Shown: piece by piece, positions 17,434 to 27,266 of the stretch
Layout of the letters: each line of letters starts with the position of its first letter
Position numbering within the stretch: position 1 is the first letter of the stretch
NCBI RefSeq assembly: GCF_023074175.1
Contig: NZ_JADPKS010000006.1
Span: forward strand, 1-64,000
Length of the DNA: 64,000 nt
From: Bradyrhizobium sp. 139
GTDB lineage: Bacteria; Pseudomonadota; Alphaproteobacteria; Rhizobiales; Xanthobacteraceae
Reading direction: 5' to 3'
The notes under the pieces: generated by a model
What the model saw: the letters and a program-made list of their open reading frames with translations, nothing else
The model's database searches: none
Told to the model about the DNA's origin: nothing
Made by a program: the position numbers and the translations under genes

Positions 17434-18798
17434 TCACATTTTCATCCCCTTCATTGATCCGCCGTGATTGTGCTCTGGCGGTTTGTTCGTGGAAGGACCC
17501 GGTCGCACCGGCTCCGTCGCTGGGGCGTCGACTTCGTAGGCGACCGTCCCGTTTGAATGCTTGTATGGTCCCGGATCGCGGTAGTCGTCGCGCGCCAAGC
17601 CTTCGCGGATCTTCATCACCGTGAACATGCCGCCCATCTCGATCGGGCCGAATTGGCCGGAGCCCGTCATCATCGGAAGCGTGTTGTCGGGTGTCGGCAT
17701 TTCCATCTCTCCCATCGCCATTCCGGTCGAGCCCATCGCCATGGCGTCTGGCGCGAGCTTACCGACGGCCTTGGCGAGGTCCTTCTTCGAGACGCCGATC
17801 ATGTTCCTCATGTCGTGGCCCATCGCGTTCATCGTGTGGTGGGACTTATGACAGTGGAATGCCCAGTCGCCGGGATTGTCGGCGAGAACATCGAACACGC
17901 GCACCGCGCCGACGGGAACGTCGGCGGTCGCCTCCGGATATTGCGCGGTCTCGGGGATCCATCCGCCATCGGTGCAGGTCACGGCAAAGCTGTGGCCGTG
18001 CAGATGGATCGGATGGTTGGTCATGCTGAGATTGCCCATTCTCACCCGCACCTTGTCATTAAGCCGCACCGGCAATGGATCGATGCCGGGGAACACGCGG
18101 CTGTTCCATGTCCACATGTTGAAGTCGGTCATCTCGTTGACCTTCGGTAGATAGGTGCCGGGATCGATGAGATAGGTGCTCATGATGAACACAAAGTCCC
18201 GGTCGACAGGACGGAACGACATGTCGCGCGGATGCACGACGACCATGCCCATCATGCCCATCGCCATCTGCACCATCTCGTCGGAATGCGGGTGGTACAT
18301 GAACGTCCCGCTCTTCTTCATCTCGAATTCGTAGACGAAGGTCTTGCCGGGCTTAACGTGCGGCTGGGTGAGGCCGCCGACCCCGTCCATGCCGCTCGGG
18401 ACGATCATGCCGTGCCAGTGCACGGTGGTGTGTTCGGGCAATCTGTTGGTGACGAAGATGCGGACCTTGTCGCCCTCGACCGCCTCGATCGTGGGTCCCG
18501 GCGACTGACCGTTATAGCCCCAGAGGTTCACCTTCATGCCCTCGGCGAATTCGCGTACCACGGGCTCGGCAACGAGATGGAATTCCTTCCAGTCGCCGTT
18601 CATGCGGAAGGGCAGGGTCCAGCCATTGAGCGTGACGACTGGGCGATAATCCGGCCCGCTGATCGGATGCTGCGGCGGCTGCATCGCCGCCTTGTCCATG
18701 TGCGGCGCTTCCGGAATGCTCGCGGCCTGGACGCGGCCTTGAATGGCGCTTGCGCTCACGAGCGCGGCAGTGCCCAAAAATCCTCGGCGGGAAAACAT
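17434..18798 (-). CDS. Tat-exported multicopper oxidase (CopA/CueO-type)
   Basis: The protein has 454 residues from ATG 18796-18798. This start has GGAGG seven bases before it and gives the Tat signal SRRGFLG directly at the N-terminus; in-frame ATGs at 18810 and 18825 are alternatives. All four copper motifs are visible: HWHG in TVHWHGMIVPSG, HPHSDE, HPIHLHGHSF and HCHKSHHTMNAMGHDM. The last holds the Cys-His type 1/type 3 bridge with an axial Met. Met-rich stretches (MVQMAMGMMGM, and MAMGSTGMAMGEMEM near residue 390) resemble Cu(I)-binding Met-rich regions of CueO and CopA. It should oxidise Cu(I) to the less toxic Cu(II) in the periplasm. It starts 13 bases after the TolC-like gene. Confidence 0.93.
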   Translation of the reverse strand: MFSRRGFLGTAALVSASAIQGRVQAASIPEAPHMDKAAMQPPQHPISGPDYRPVVTLNGWTLPFRMNGDWKEFHLVAEPVVREFAEGMKVNLWGYNGQSPGPTIEAVEGDKVRIFVTNRLPEHTTVHWHGMIVPSGMDGVGGLTQPHVKPGKTFVYEFEMKKSGTFMYHPHSDEMVQMAMGMMGMVVVHPRDMSFRPVDRDFVFIMSTYLIDPGTYLPKVNEMTDFNMWTWNSRVFPGIDPLPVRLNDKVRVRMGNLSMTNHPIHLHGHSFAVTCTDGGWIPETAQYPEATADVPVGAVRVFDVLADNPGDWAFHCHKSHHTMNAMGHDMRNMIGVSKKDLAKAVGKLAPDAMAMGSTGMAMGEMEMPTPDNTLPMMTGSGQFGPIEMGGMFTVMKIREGLARDDYRDPGPYKHSNGTVAYEVDAPATEPVRPGPSTNKPPEHNHGGSMKGMKM

Positions 18799-18811
18799 GC
18801 TGGCCTCCATA

Positions 18812-20248
18812 TCAGTGACCGCCATCGGCCGGTGCTGCCGCGGCGACGGTGGTTGAATTGTCGCCGCCAGAAGCAGGTGCGCCGCCGCCATTGACTGCGG
18901 TCTGCAATTCGGACTGGGCGAGGAAGAACTTTTGCTTGGCATCGATCGCGCCGCGCAGCGACGCCAGGCGCTGCCGCGCCTCGGTGAGCAGCGCGAAAAT
19001 ATCGACCTGCATGCTGGAGAAGCGGAGTTGCATCTCCTCAGTGATGATTTTTCGCAGCGGCAGGATCTCGCGCTGGTAGTGGCTGGCGATATCGTAGCTG
19101 GAGCGATAGATACGATAAGCATCGCGCGCCTCAGAGCGCACATTGACGGCACGCTCGGTCAGGCGATTGAAGGCGAGGTTGTAGGTCTCAGCCGCCTGTC
19201 GCACCCGTACCTCGCCGCCGTCGAAGATCGGGATCTGGAACTGCAGGTCGAAGCCGCGTTCGCGGAACGGCGCACTTTCCGGATCCCGTGTGCGACGGGA
19301 GATGCCGGCGAGATCGAGCAGAGTGACGAAGCGCGTCGCCTCGGTGAGGTTGAGCGCTTTGGCCAGCGCCGTCAGCTCCAGCCGCGCGATCTGCAGGTCG
19401 ATGCGATGGGCAACCGCATCGATCTCGATCGAGGGCAGCGCCTGTGGCCGGCGCGGCAGCGGCGGCAGTTGGTCGGGCAGATGGAAGTCGAGGCCGCCGT
19501 CCCACAGCCCCATCAGCCGCGCCAGCTTTTCGCGCGCGCTCGTCGCCGCCTGCCGCGCGGTTGCGAGGTCGGCGGTGGTCTCGGCGTAAAACACCAGCTC
19601 GCGGGCCTGGTCGAGCTTGTTGAGCGAGCCGGTCTCGCCGAGCTTGACCGCGAGCTGTGCGGTCGAGTCCGCCGTCGCCTTCGCGTCGGTGAGCAGCGCT
19701 ACCATTTCATTCCCGGCAACTACACGGACATAGGCACGCCGCACATCGGCGGCGAGCCGCAGCGTCGCCAGCGCCGCGCGCAACTGGGCCTGGCGGAAGC
19801 GCTCGCGCGCGATGTCGGATCGGAACGGCAGCGTGGCCAGCGCGAGGATGTCGCCGACCACCTGGCGCTCGATCTCGCTGGCGCCGTTGCCTGAGATCCG
19901 CGAGATCGAGAACACGGGATTGGGCGGCAGGCTCTGTTCCACCAGATCGGTCTCGGCCAGCGCCAGCTCGTTATAGGCGGCTTGCAGTCCCTTGTTGTTG
20001 AGCAGAGCGACCTGAACGGCGGCATCGGCACTCAGTGGGCGCGACAGCAGGCGGCGGACGGTCGCTTTCACTGCCTCCGTACCTTCGGCCGAGCGGACAA
20101 AGGCGACATCCTTGTTGATGGTCTGGTTCGTCAGGTCCGAGACCGCGGTCATGCCGCTGTCGGGGGAGAAAGCGGCGCAGCCGGAGAGGTCGAGCGCTGT
20201 CAGGAGCAGCAGGCTGCGCGCAAGATGGTGTGCCATATGGTGTGCCAT
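18812..20248 (-). CDS. TolC/CusC-type outer-membrane efflux lipoprotein
   Basis: The protein has 478 residues. The signal peptide ends in a lipobox LSGC (Cys about 24), so the mature protein is lipid-anchored. Two outer-membrane efflux repeats (about 65-235 and 265-445) are rich in Ala, Leu, Arg and Glu, as expected for the long periplasmic helices of the TolC family. An Ala/Gly-rich tail ends HH-free at DGGH. It would form an outer-membrane channel. Oddly, the start codon region is a perfect 12-base tandem duplication (MAHHMAHH), giving two possible starts at 20248 and 20236. No RND or membrane-fusion gene accompanies it. Confidence 0.9.
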   Translation of the reverse strand: MAHHMAHHLARSLLLLTALDLSGCAAFSPDSGMTAVSDLTNQTINKDVAFVRSAEGTEAVKATVRRLLSRPLSADAAVQVALLNNKGLQAAYNELALAETDLVEQSLPPNPVFSISRISGNGASEIERQVVGDILALATLPFRSDIARERFRQAQLRAALATLRLAADVRRAYVRVVAGNEMVALLTDAKATADSTAQLAVKLGETGSLNKLDQARELVFYAETTADLATARQAATSAREKLARLMGLWDGGLDFHLPDQLPPLPRRPQALPSIEIDAVAHRIDLQIARLELTALAKALNLTEATRFVTLLDLAGISRRTRDPESAPFRERGFDLQFQIPIFDGGEVRVRQAAETYNLAFNRLTERAVNVRSEARDAYRIYRSSYDIASHYQREILPLRKIITEEMQLRFSSMQVDIFALLTEARQRLASLRGAIDAKQKFFLAQSELQTAVNGGGAPASGGDNSTTVAAAAPADGGH

Positions 20249-20257
20249 GGCGCGGCC

Positions 20258-20542
20258 CTACTGATCTTGCTTGGGCTGCGGCGCGACACCGTCATTGCGC
20301 TCGCGCCATGGCGCCGGCGTTGCAGGCCGCAGGCTCGTGTAGGGCGCGATCGTCGAGCGATAGCCGACGGGCGCGACCTTGGCCGCAGGATCAGCAGGAT
20401 CGGCGCTGGCCAGCGGCGTGGTTGCCGGCATGCAGCCGGACAGCGCCAGTCCAAGCGCGGCCAGCAATGGCCAATTGATTCGAAAGTGTCGTCCACGCGC
20501 CGGGAATGCGGCGGTGGCACTCACCACGAGAAGCGTAAGCAT
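20258..20542 (-). CDS. Small predicted lipoprotein of the copper cluster
   Basis: The protein has 94 residues. A hydrophobic stretch (about 24-36) leads to a lipobox-like LSGC with Cys37, followed by a Pro/Ala-rich segment and the motif APVGYRSTIAPYTSLRPATPAPWRE. The distance from the ATG to the lipobox is long, so the true start may be further in, for example at a GTG about five codons on. It lies nine bases upstream of the TolC-like gene and is probably co-transcribed with it. I do not recognise a named family beyond lipoproteins seen near copper-efflux genes. Confidence 0.7.
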   Translation of the reverse strand: MLTLLVVSATAAFPARGRHFRINWPLLAALGLALSGCMPATTPLASADPADPAAKVAPVGYRSTIAPYTSLRPATPAPWRERNDGVAPQPKQDQ

Positions 20543-20618
20543 GAATTATCCCTGATCTGACCGAGGACCACGGGCGTGCGCGCGCAGACGCGCGACGCCT
20601 CAAGTCGTGATGTTCAGA

Positions 20619-21071
20619 TCAGACGATGGGAGGGCGGTAGAGCAGGGGCGGCGCCTCACTGTGCACGCGAACGGCGATCTCGGGTGCGCAAGTGGAGATC
20701 GGCTGGACCGGCTTTGCGATGCTCGGCAGATCGGCCGGCAGCGCCGTCACGCACATCATCGCGCAGCACGGGCCCGGCTTGCCCTTGCCGTCGTGGTGAT
20801 GTTCCGCGGGTGCATCCTGCGCAGCGGCTTGGTGATGACCAGGGGACTTGGCATGGGACTTGGCATGATCGTGCACCGCGTTGTCGGTGTGCATATCGCT
20901 TGTCTGATGATGCGCCGGCACAGGATCGGCCACCACGGCATTGTCGGTCAGGCACGGCGCCGCCGTGCCCCAGGCAAGCGCCGCGGCCGGCGCGACTGCG
21001 CAGAACAGATAGGCCAGGGCAACGAGCCATCCCGCCTTCATCCGTACTGATCGCGTCAACCGAAGAAACAT
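20619..21071 (-). CDS. Exported His/Cys-rich putative metal-binding protein
   Basis: The protein has up to 150 residues. A signal peptide (about 11-35, LVALAYLFCAVAPAAALAWG) is followed by a His-rich region (about 54-95, with HH and HDHAKSHAK motifs) and a Cys-Met cluster GPCCAMMC. The C-terminus LLYRPPIV resembles DUF2946-type proteins. A start at Met11 (21041) would give a cleaner signal peptide. It is the first gene of the copper cluster and probably binds copper in the periplasm. The assignment is by composition and context, as no catalytic motif is present. Confidence 0.7.
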   Translation of the reverse strand: MFLRLTRSVRMKAGWLVALAYLFCAVAPAAALAWGTAAPCLTDNAVVADPVPAHHQTSDMHTDNAVHDHAKSHAKSPGHHQAAAQDAPAEHHHDGKGKPGPCCAMMCVTALPADLPSIAKPVQPISTCAPEIAVRVHSEAPPLLYRPPIV

Positions 21072-21219
21072 GCGCCCGGAACACCTGTCGCGCGCCGTGA
21101 TCCACGCGCAGATTGCAAACTAATGGCAAATCGCCAATTCGCCAAGCACTTCTTACCGCAGTGCACCGCGCATGCCCAATATCGCGGCACGATGCTTGAC
21201 CGTGAGGCGATCACCAAAC

Positions 21220-22485
21220 ATGGTGCGCGCCGTGCACGCGCCAAATCATCCAGGACAGTTACCGGCCTCATTCACGCCTGATTCCCGTCAGGCTTGGGTG
21301 CGCCTCGTCATTGCGTTGCTGATCGGTTCGATCGGCGGCGTCGGCATGTGGGCGGTCGTGGTGGTGATGCCCGTGGTGCAGTCCGAGTTCGCCGCCACGC
21401 GCGGGGCTGTGTCGCTCGCCTTCACCCTCATGATGTTCGGCTTCGGGCTCGGCGGCGTGATCGCCGGCAAGATCACCGACAAGTTCGGCATCGTGCCGGC
21501 GATGGCGATCAGCATCGCCTTCCTCGGCGTCGCCAACGTGCTGGCGGGACTCTCGACCCAGCTCTGGCAGTTCGTCGCGGCCTATTTCCTGATCGGGCTC
21601 GGCACCTCGGCGACCTTCGCGCCGCTGATGGCGGAGGCCTCGCACTGGTTCGAGCGCTATCGCGGACTTGCCGTGACCATCGTCGCGAGCGGCAATTACG
21701 TCGCCGGCACGATGTGGCCGCCGCTCATCAGCTCGGGCATGGAAACGATCGGCTGGCGCTACACCCATATCGGCATCGGCCTCGTTTGCGTGGTCTTGAT
21801 GACGATCCTGGTGCTGGTCCTGCGCGCGCAGATGGGCGACGACAAGGTCCGCAATCACGCCAATGCGCGGCCGCCGCAGGTCGATCTCAAGCTATCGACC
21901 AATACGCTGACCGTGCTGCTCTCGATCGCCAGCATCTCCTGCTGCGTCGCCATGGCGATGCCGCAAGTGCACATCGTCGCCTATTGCGGCGATCTCGGCT
22001 ACGGCGTGGCGCGCGGCGCCGAGATGCTGTCGCTGATGATGGCCTGCGGCATCGTCAGCCGCATCGGCTCGGGCTACCTTGCCGACAAGATCGGCGGCAT
22101 CCGCACGCTGCTGGTCGGATCGCTGGCGCAGGGCTTTGCGCTGGTTTTCTATTTGTTCTTCGATAGCCTTACTTCGCTCTATCTGATCTCCGCGATGTTC
22201 GGCCTGTTCCAGGGCGGCATCGTTCCGAGCTACGCCATCATCGTGCGCGAGGCCATGCCGGCAAGCGAGGCGGCAACGCGCGTCGGCATCGTGATCTTCG
22301 CCTCGGTGTTCGGCATGTCCTTCGGCGGCTGGGTCTCCGGCGTTATCTTCGACGGCACCGGCTCCTACGGCGCAGCCTTCGCCAACGGCGTGGCGTGGAA
22401 TGCGCTCAATATCGGCATCGTCCTGACACTGCTGATCCGGTCGCGGATGAATGTGGCGAGGACCGGGCGGGGTTTTGCCACCTAG
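21220..22485 (+). CDS. MFS transporter (monocarboxylate/oxalate-formate antiporter-like)
   Basis: The protein has 421 residues from ATG 21220; an upstream ATG at 21172 is possible but adds a poorly conserved leader. Twelve membrane segments are apparent. The conserved MFS loop 2-3 motif occurs as GKITDKFG (about 84-91). A second copy, GYLADKIGG, occurs after segment 8. The general pattern (GSIGGVGMWAVVVVMPVVQ in the first helix) fits the OFA/monocarboxylate branch that imports small organic acids. It is divergent from the copper cluster and convergent with the TetR gene. No substrate is evident. Confidence 0.85.
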   Translation: MVRAVHAPNHPGQLPASFTPDSRQAWVRLVIALLIGSIGGVGMWAVVVVMPVVQSEFAATRGAVSLAFTLMMFGFGLGGVIAGKITDKFGIVPAMAISIAFLGVANVLAGLSTQLWQFVAAYFLIGLGTSATFAPLMAEASHWFERYRGLAVTIVASGNYVAGTMWPPLISSGMETIGWRYTHIGIGLVCVVLMTILVLVLRAQMGDDKVRNHANARPPQVDLKLSTNTLTVLLSIASISCCVAMAMPQVHIVAYCGDLGYGVARGAEMLSLMMACGIVSRIGSGYLADKIGGIRTLLVGSLAQGFALVFYLFFDSLTSLYLISAMFGLFQGGIVPSYAIIVREAMPASEAATRVGIVIFASVFGMSFGGWVSGVIFDGTGSYGAAFANGVAWNALNIGIVLTLLIRSRMNVARTGRGFAT

Positions 22486-22538
22486 GCTTCCTGCCCCACC
22501 TTCAAGAGCATGCAGCCTGATCTTGTAGCTCCCGTCGG

Positions 22539-23180
22539 CTATCGCTTCCGCTTCGCCGTCGGTTTCGCAGTCTTGGCCGCGGCGCGCGCCTTGACCCTAC
22601 CGCCGGCCTGCACGCGCAGGCCATCGACGAACACGTCGAGCATGCGGAGCACCGACGACTGCCAGCCTGGCTGGTCGTGCATGTAGCACATGCCGACGAG
22701 CGCCCTGAGCAGGTCTTCCGGACTGACATCGCCGCGCATCTCGCCGGCCGCGACCGCGCGGTCGAGCAGCGAGCCGATCGCCTTGGTCAGCCGGTCCATC
22801 GAGAACGCCGCGAGTTCCGAGGAGCTCTGGAACGTCAGCGCCAGCGCGGCCGACATGCCTTTTTTCGTGGCAACGAATTCGACATTGGAGCGCAGCCAGC
22901 GCCGCAAGGCGTCGACAGGGTCCTTGGCATTCTTCAACTGCTCGGCGAGCTCGCTGAGCTGCTCGACCTCGCGCCGGTACACCGCCTCGAACAGATTCTC
23001 GCGCGTCGGGAAATTTCGATAGAGCGTACCGATGCCGACGCCGGCGCGTTTTGCAACGGCTTCCAGGCTCGCCTCCGGACCACCCGCGTTGAATACGGCC
23101 TTGGCCGCCTCGAGCACGCGCTCGCGATTGCGCACGGCATCGGCGCGGGGCTTCCGGGTCTGGTCGGTGTGCTCGTCCAT
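22539..23180 (-). CDS. TetR-family transcriptional regulator
   Basis: The protein has 213 residues from ATG 23178-23180; an upstream ATG at 23198 is possible. The N-terminal helix-turn-helix (about 18-65, SLEAVAKRAGVGIGTLYRNFPTRENLFEAVY) is the standard TetR DNA-binding domain. The ligand-binding half has a C-terminal domain of the SbtR-like type, and a very basic tail (RVKARAAAKTAKPTAKRKR) ends the protein. It is divergent from the paoABC-type operon with 241 bases between, so it is a good candidate repressor of that operon. The inducer is unknown. Confidence 0.9.
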   Translation of the reverse strand: MDEHTDQTRKPRADAVRNRERVLEAAKAVFNAGGPEASLEAVAKRAGVGIGTLYRNFPTRENLFEAVYRREVEQLSELAEQLKNAKDPVDALRRWLRSNVEFVATKKGMSAALALTFQSSSELAAFSMDRLTKAIGSLLDRAVAAGEMRGDVSPEDLLRALVGMCYMHDQPGWQSSVLRMLDVFVDGLRVQAGGRVKARAAAKTAKPTAKRKR

Positions 23181-23421
23181 CCAGGCAATGTAGATCACGA
23201 ATTGGTTAGATTGAACCCTTGCAGGGCTGCATCGCGTTGTATGCGCACGGGCTTTTGACGAATTCCAAAAATTTTTGCGCCGCTCTTGTTAAGCGGAGGG
23301 TGCCTCCGTATCTTCACTGAGGCGTCGGCTCGGATCATGTTCGGGCGGCGCGGAATCGACGGCGGCCACGGCGGTGGCGCGCTGCGCGATGACTCATGTC
23401 CGTATCTGATCGGAGCCTTGT

Positions 23422-23915
<494 letters not shown>

Positions 23916-23919
<4 letters not shown>

Positions 23920-24971
23920 AACCGTTCGATTACGTCAGGCCGGCCACGGTCGCCGAGGCCGTCGCTGCAGCCGCGCAGCCGGGTGCGACCTATCTCGCCG
24001 CCGGCACCAATCTGCTCGATCTGATGAAGGGCGGCGTCAGCCGTCCGGACCGCCTGGTCGATATCACGCATCTCGATGGGCTTGATGAGATCGAGCATCT
24101 GGCCGACGGCGGCTTGCGCATCGGCGCGCTGGTGAGCAACGCCGATCTCGCGCACGACGTCGACTTTGCAAAATCCTACCCGGCCGTCGCTGAAGCGCTG
24201 CTCTCCGGCGCATCGGCGCAACTGCGCAATGCCGCGAGCGTCGGCGGCAATCTGCTGCAACGGACGCGCTGCGCGTATTTCTACGACACAGCCAGCCGCT
24301 GCAACAAGCGCGAGGCCGGCAGCGGCTGCGACGCCCGCGGCGGTGAAAACCGCACCCATGCCGTGCTCGGCTGGAGCGAAAACTGCATCGCCACGCATCC
24401 GTCGGACTTCTGCGTGCCTCTGGTCGCGCTCGACGCCGTCGTCGAGATCGAGGGCAGGAACGGCCGCCGCGAGATCGCGCTCGACGACCTGCATCGCCTG
24501 CCCGGCAGTACGCCAGAGCGTGAATCAGCGCTCGAACCCGGAGACCTCATCGTCGCGGTGCGCCTGCCGCCCGCGGCGGGCGGTTTCGCCGCGCACGCGC
24601 GTTACCTCAAGGTTCGTGAGCGCACGTCTTACGCTTTCGCCATGGTCTCGGCCGCGGCTGCGTTGCGGATCGAGAACGGCAAGATCGCGGAGGCGCGACT
24701 TGCGCTCGGCGGTGTCGCCGCAAAGCCCTGGCGTGCTCGCGCCGCGGAAGACGTGCTCAGGGGCGTCGCGCCCACGGCTGACGCGTTCCAGGAAGCCGCC
24801 CGGCGCGCGCTCGCCGATGCGAAACCGTCCGGCGACAACGCCTTCAAAATCGAGCTCGCGCGTCGCATCGTCGTGCGCGCGCTGATCCTTGCCGCGGCCG
24901 GTACGCCTGCGCGTATTCCCGCGCTGCCGGCCTCTCCCTTTGCCACGACGTCTGGAGCCATCCATGCCTGA
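23916..24971 (+). CDS. paoB: PaoB-like FAD (and probably [4Fe-4S]) subunit
   Basis: The protein has 351 residues. The N-terminal FAD-binding domain of the CO dehydrogenase/xanthine dehydrogenase medium-subunit type includes YLAAGTNLLDLMKGG (about 26-40). A middle segment with Cys residues (RTRCAYFYDTASRCNKR, then GSGCDA and ENCIATHPSDF) matches the insertion that binds an extra [4Fe-4S] cluster in E. coli PaoB and 4-hydroxybenzoyl-CoA reductase. The C-terminal CO dehydrogenase flavoprotein domain follows. The cluster assignment is by motif similarity. The gene overlaps its neighbours on both sides (4 and 8 bases), indicating strict co-translation of the three subunits. Confidence 0.88.
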
Positions 24972-27225
24972 GCTCAACCTGACCAGCGCGCCCGCCCATC
25001 TGCGCCACGGCTCGAACATCGGCCAGCCGCTGACCCGCCGTGATGGCGTCCTCAAGGTGAAGGGACAGGCGACCTACGCCGCCGACAATCATCCGCCTGG
25101 CATGCTGTTTGCGGTGATGGCCGTCTCCAGCATCGCGCGCGGCCGCGTCACCTCGCTCGATGTCGCCGCCTCAAAACGCCATCCCGGCGTCGTCGAAATC
25201 ATGACGTCCGACCACAAGCCACAGCTCGCGATCGACCCTGAAATCAAGACCAATCCGTTCGTGTTCCGGATGGAGGTGTTGCAGAGCCATGAAGTCCGCT
25301 ACGCCAACCAGCCCATTGCCGTCGTGATCGCCGAGACGCTGGAGGCGGCCACGGAAGGCGCGGTGCTGCTGGCGCCGCGTTACGAGACGCTGCCCGCGCT
25401 CGTCGGGCTCGACGCCGGCGAAAGTTTCGTGCCGCCGGTCGTCGGCGTCGGCAACCCCACGGAAAATTACCGCGGCGATGTCGAGGCGGGTTTTGCCTCG
25501 GCCGAGAAGCAGATTGACGCGATTTACGAAACGCCGCCGCAATATCACAACGCGATGGAGCCGCATGCGATCGTGGCTCACTGGGACGGCGACAAGCTGT
25601 CGATCGACATGCCGACCCAGGGCCTGAAGCTGTCGCTGGCGCGCATCGCCGAATTGTTCGGCATCGCGCACGACAAGATTCACATCCGCAGCCCTTTCCT
25701 CGGCGGCGGCTTCGGCTCCAAGGGGCTGATGGCCGGGCCACAAACCCTCGGCATCATGGCTGCCAAGCTGGTCGGCAAGCCGGTCAAGCTGGTGCTCCGC
25801 CGTGAGCAGATGTATGGTCCCGTCGGCCATCGCGCGCCGACCCGTCAGCGGCTGCGCATCGGCGCCGACGGTGACGGGCGCCTGACCGCGCTCGATCATC
25901 ACGCCCGGACCGTATCGAGCACGTTCGACGATTTCTACGAGCCCGCGGCCGACGCCTCGCACACGCTCTATGCGGCGCCTGCGATCCGCACCTCGCACGA
26001 CGCCGTGCGCGTCAACACCGGCACGCCGCTGTTCATGCGGGCGCCCGGCGAGGCGACCGGATCGATTGCACTCGAAAGCGCGGTCGACGAGATGGCCTGG
26101 GCCTGCGGCATCGACCCGCTCGCCTTTCGCCTGAAGAATTATGCCGAGGTCGAGCCGATCACCAGCAAGCCGTTCTCGTCGAAGGCGCTGCGCGCCTGTT
26201 ACGAGCAGGGCGCGGCGCGCTTCGGCTGGGCGAAGCGACCGCTCCAGCCGCGGCAGATGCGCGATGATGCCGGCCATCTGGTCGGTTGGGGCATGGGCAC
26301 CGCGACCTTCCCGGCGCTGATGTTCCAGGCCGAGGCGCGTGCGGTAATTCGCCGCGACGGCACGGGTGCGATGGAGATCGGCGCGCATGACATGGGGCAG
26401 GGCGCCTGGACGGCCCTGGCCCAGATCGCGGCCGACGAACTCGGGCTCGACATAGACCGTGTCGAGTTCGAAGCCGGTTCATCCGACTTGCCCGATGCAG
26501 GCATTGCCGGCGGCTCGGCGCACACGGCGACCGCAGGTGCGGCAATCCACGGCGCTGGTGCCGCCGTGATCGCAAAGCTCGCCGATCTCGCCACCGGTGA
26601 TGAGCGATCTCCGTTGTTCGGCGCCGGCAATGCCGGCGTGATCGCACGCGATGGCAGGTTGATCCGGCGCGACGACGAAAGCCGCGGCGAGAGCTACGCC
26701 GAGATTCTTGCGCGCGCGGGCGTCGCGGAGGTCGAGGCGCGCGGCACGGGCGCGCCGAACCCGGCCGCGATGGAGGAATATGCGATGCATGCCCACGGCG
26801 CCGTATTCGCGGAGGTGAAGGTTGATCCCGAGCTCGGGCAGATCCGCGTCAGCCGCATGGTCGGCGCTTTCGCGGCGGGACGCATCGTCAATCCGCATCT
26901 GGTGAAGAGCCAGCTCTTCGGCGGCATGATCTGGGGGATGTCCTTTGCGCTGCATGAGGAGGCTATCACCGATCGCCGCAGCGGTCGGATCATGAATGCC
27001 AATCTCGGCGAGTACCACATCCCCGTGAATGCCGACGTGCCGCCGCTCGACGTGATCACGGTCGAGGAGCACGACCCGCATGTGAATGCGCTCGGCATCA
27101 AGGGTGTCGGCGAGATCGGCATCACCGGCAGCGCCGGTGCGGTCGCCAACGCGGTCTGGCATGCGACCGGCGTGCGTGTCCGCCGTTTTCCGATTCGGAT
27201 CGAGGAGTTGTTGACGCAGCTCTGA
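24964..27225 (+). CDS. paoC: PaoC-like molybdopterin-binding catalytic subunit (aldehyde oxidoreductase type)
   Basis: The protein has 753 residues. The N-terminal aldehyde oxidase/xanthine dehydrogenase a/b hammerhead domain (about 15-140) is followed by the molybdopterin-binding domain. Motifs include FLGGGFGSKG (about 243-252), MRAPGEATG (about 358-366) and the C-terminal KGVGEIGITG, whose Glu is the catalytic base of the family. The enzyme should oxidise aldehydes or N-heteroaromatic compounds with a molybdenum cytosine dinucleotide cofactor; the exact substrate is not readable. A PaoD/XdhC-type maturation chaperone is not encoded nearby. A divergent TetR gene lies upstream of the operon. 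Confidence 0.9.
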   Translation: MPELNLTSAPAHLRHGSNIGQPLTRRDGVLKVKGQATYAADNHPPGMLFAVMAVSSIARGRVTSLDVAASKRHPGVVEIMTSDHKPQLAIDPEIKTNPFVFRMEVLQSHEVRYANQPIAVVIAETLEAATEGAVLLAPRYETLPALVGLDAGESFVPPVVGVGNPTENYRGDVEAGFASAEKQIDAIYETPPQYHNAMEPHAIVAHWDGDKLSIDMPTQGLKLSLARIAELFGIAHDKIHIRSPFLGGGFGSKGLMAGPQTLGIMAAKLVGKPVKLVLRREQMYGPVGHRAPTRQRLRIGADGDGRLTALDHHARTVSSTFDDFYEPAADASHTLYAAPAIRTSHDAVRVNTGTPLFMRAPGEATGSIALESAVDEMAWACGIDPLAFRLKNYAEVEPITSKPFSSKALRACYEQGAARFGWAKRPLQPRQMRDDAGHLVGWGMGTATFPALMFQAEARAVIRRDGTGAMEIGAHDMGQGAWTALAQIAADELGLDIDRVEFEAGSSDLPDAGIAGGSAHTATAGAAIHGAGAAVIAKLADLATGDERSPLFGAGNAGVIARDGRLIRRDDESRGESYAEILARAGVAEVEARGTGAPNPAAMEEYAMHAHGAVFAEVKVDPELGQIRVSRMVGAFAAGRIVNPHLVKSQLFGGMIWGMSFALHEEAITDRRSGRIMNANLGEYHIPVNADVPPLDVITVEEHDPHVNALGIKGVGEIGITGSAGAVANAVWHATGVRVRRFPIRIEELLTQL

Positions 27226-27237
27226 CGGATCGCGGCA

Positions 27238-27260
27238 GGCGGGAGCAATCCGGGCCCGCC
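27238..27260. terminator. GC-rich hairpin between convergent genes
   Basis: A six-bp stem GGCGGG/CCCGCC (27238-27243 and 27255-27260) lies in the 41-base gap between the paoC-like gene and the convergent XRE-cupin gene. There is no T-tract, so its efficiency is uncertain. Confidence 0.45.
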
Positions 27261-27266
27261 GCCTCC

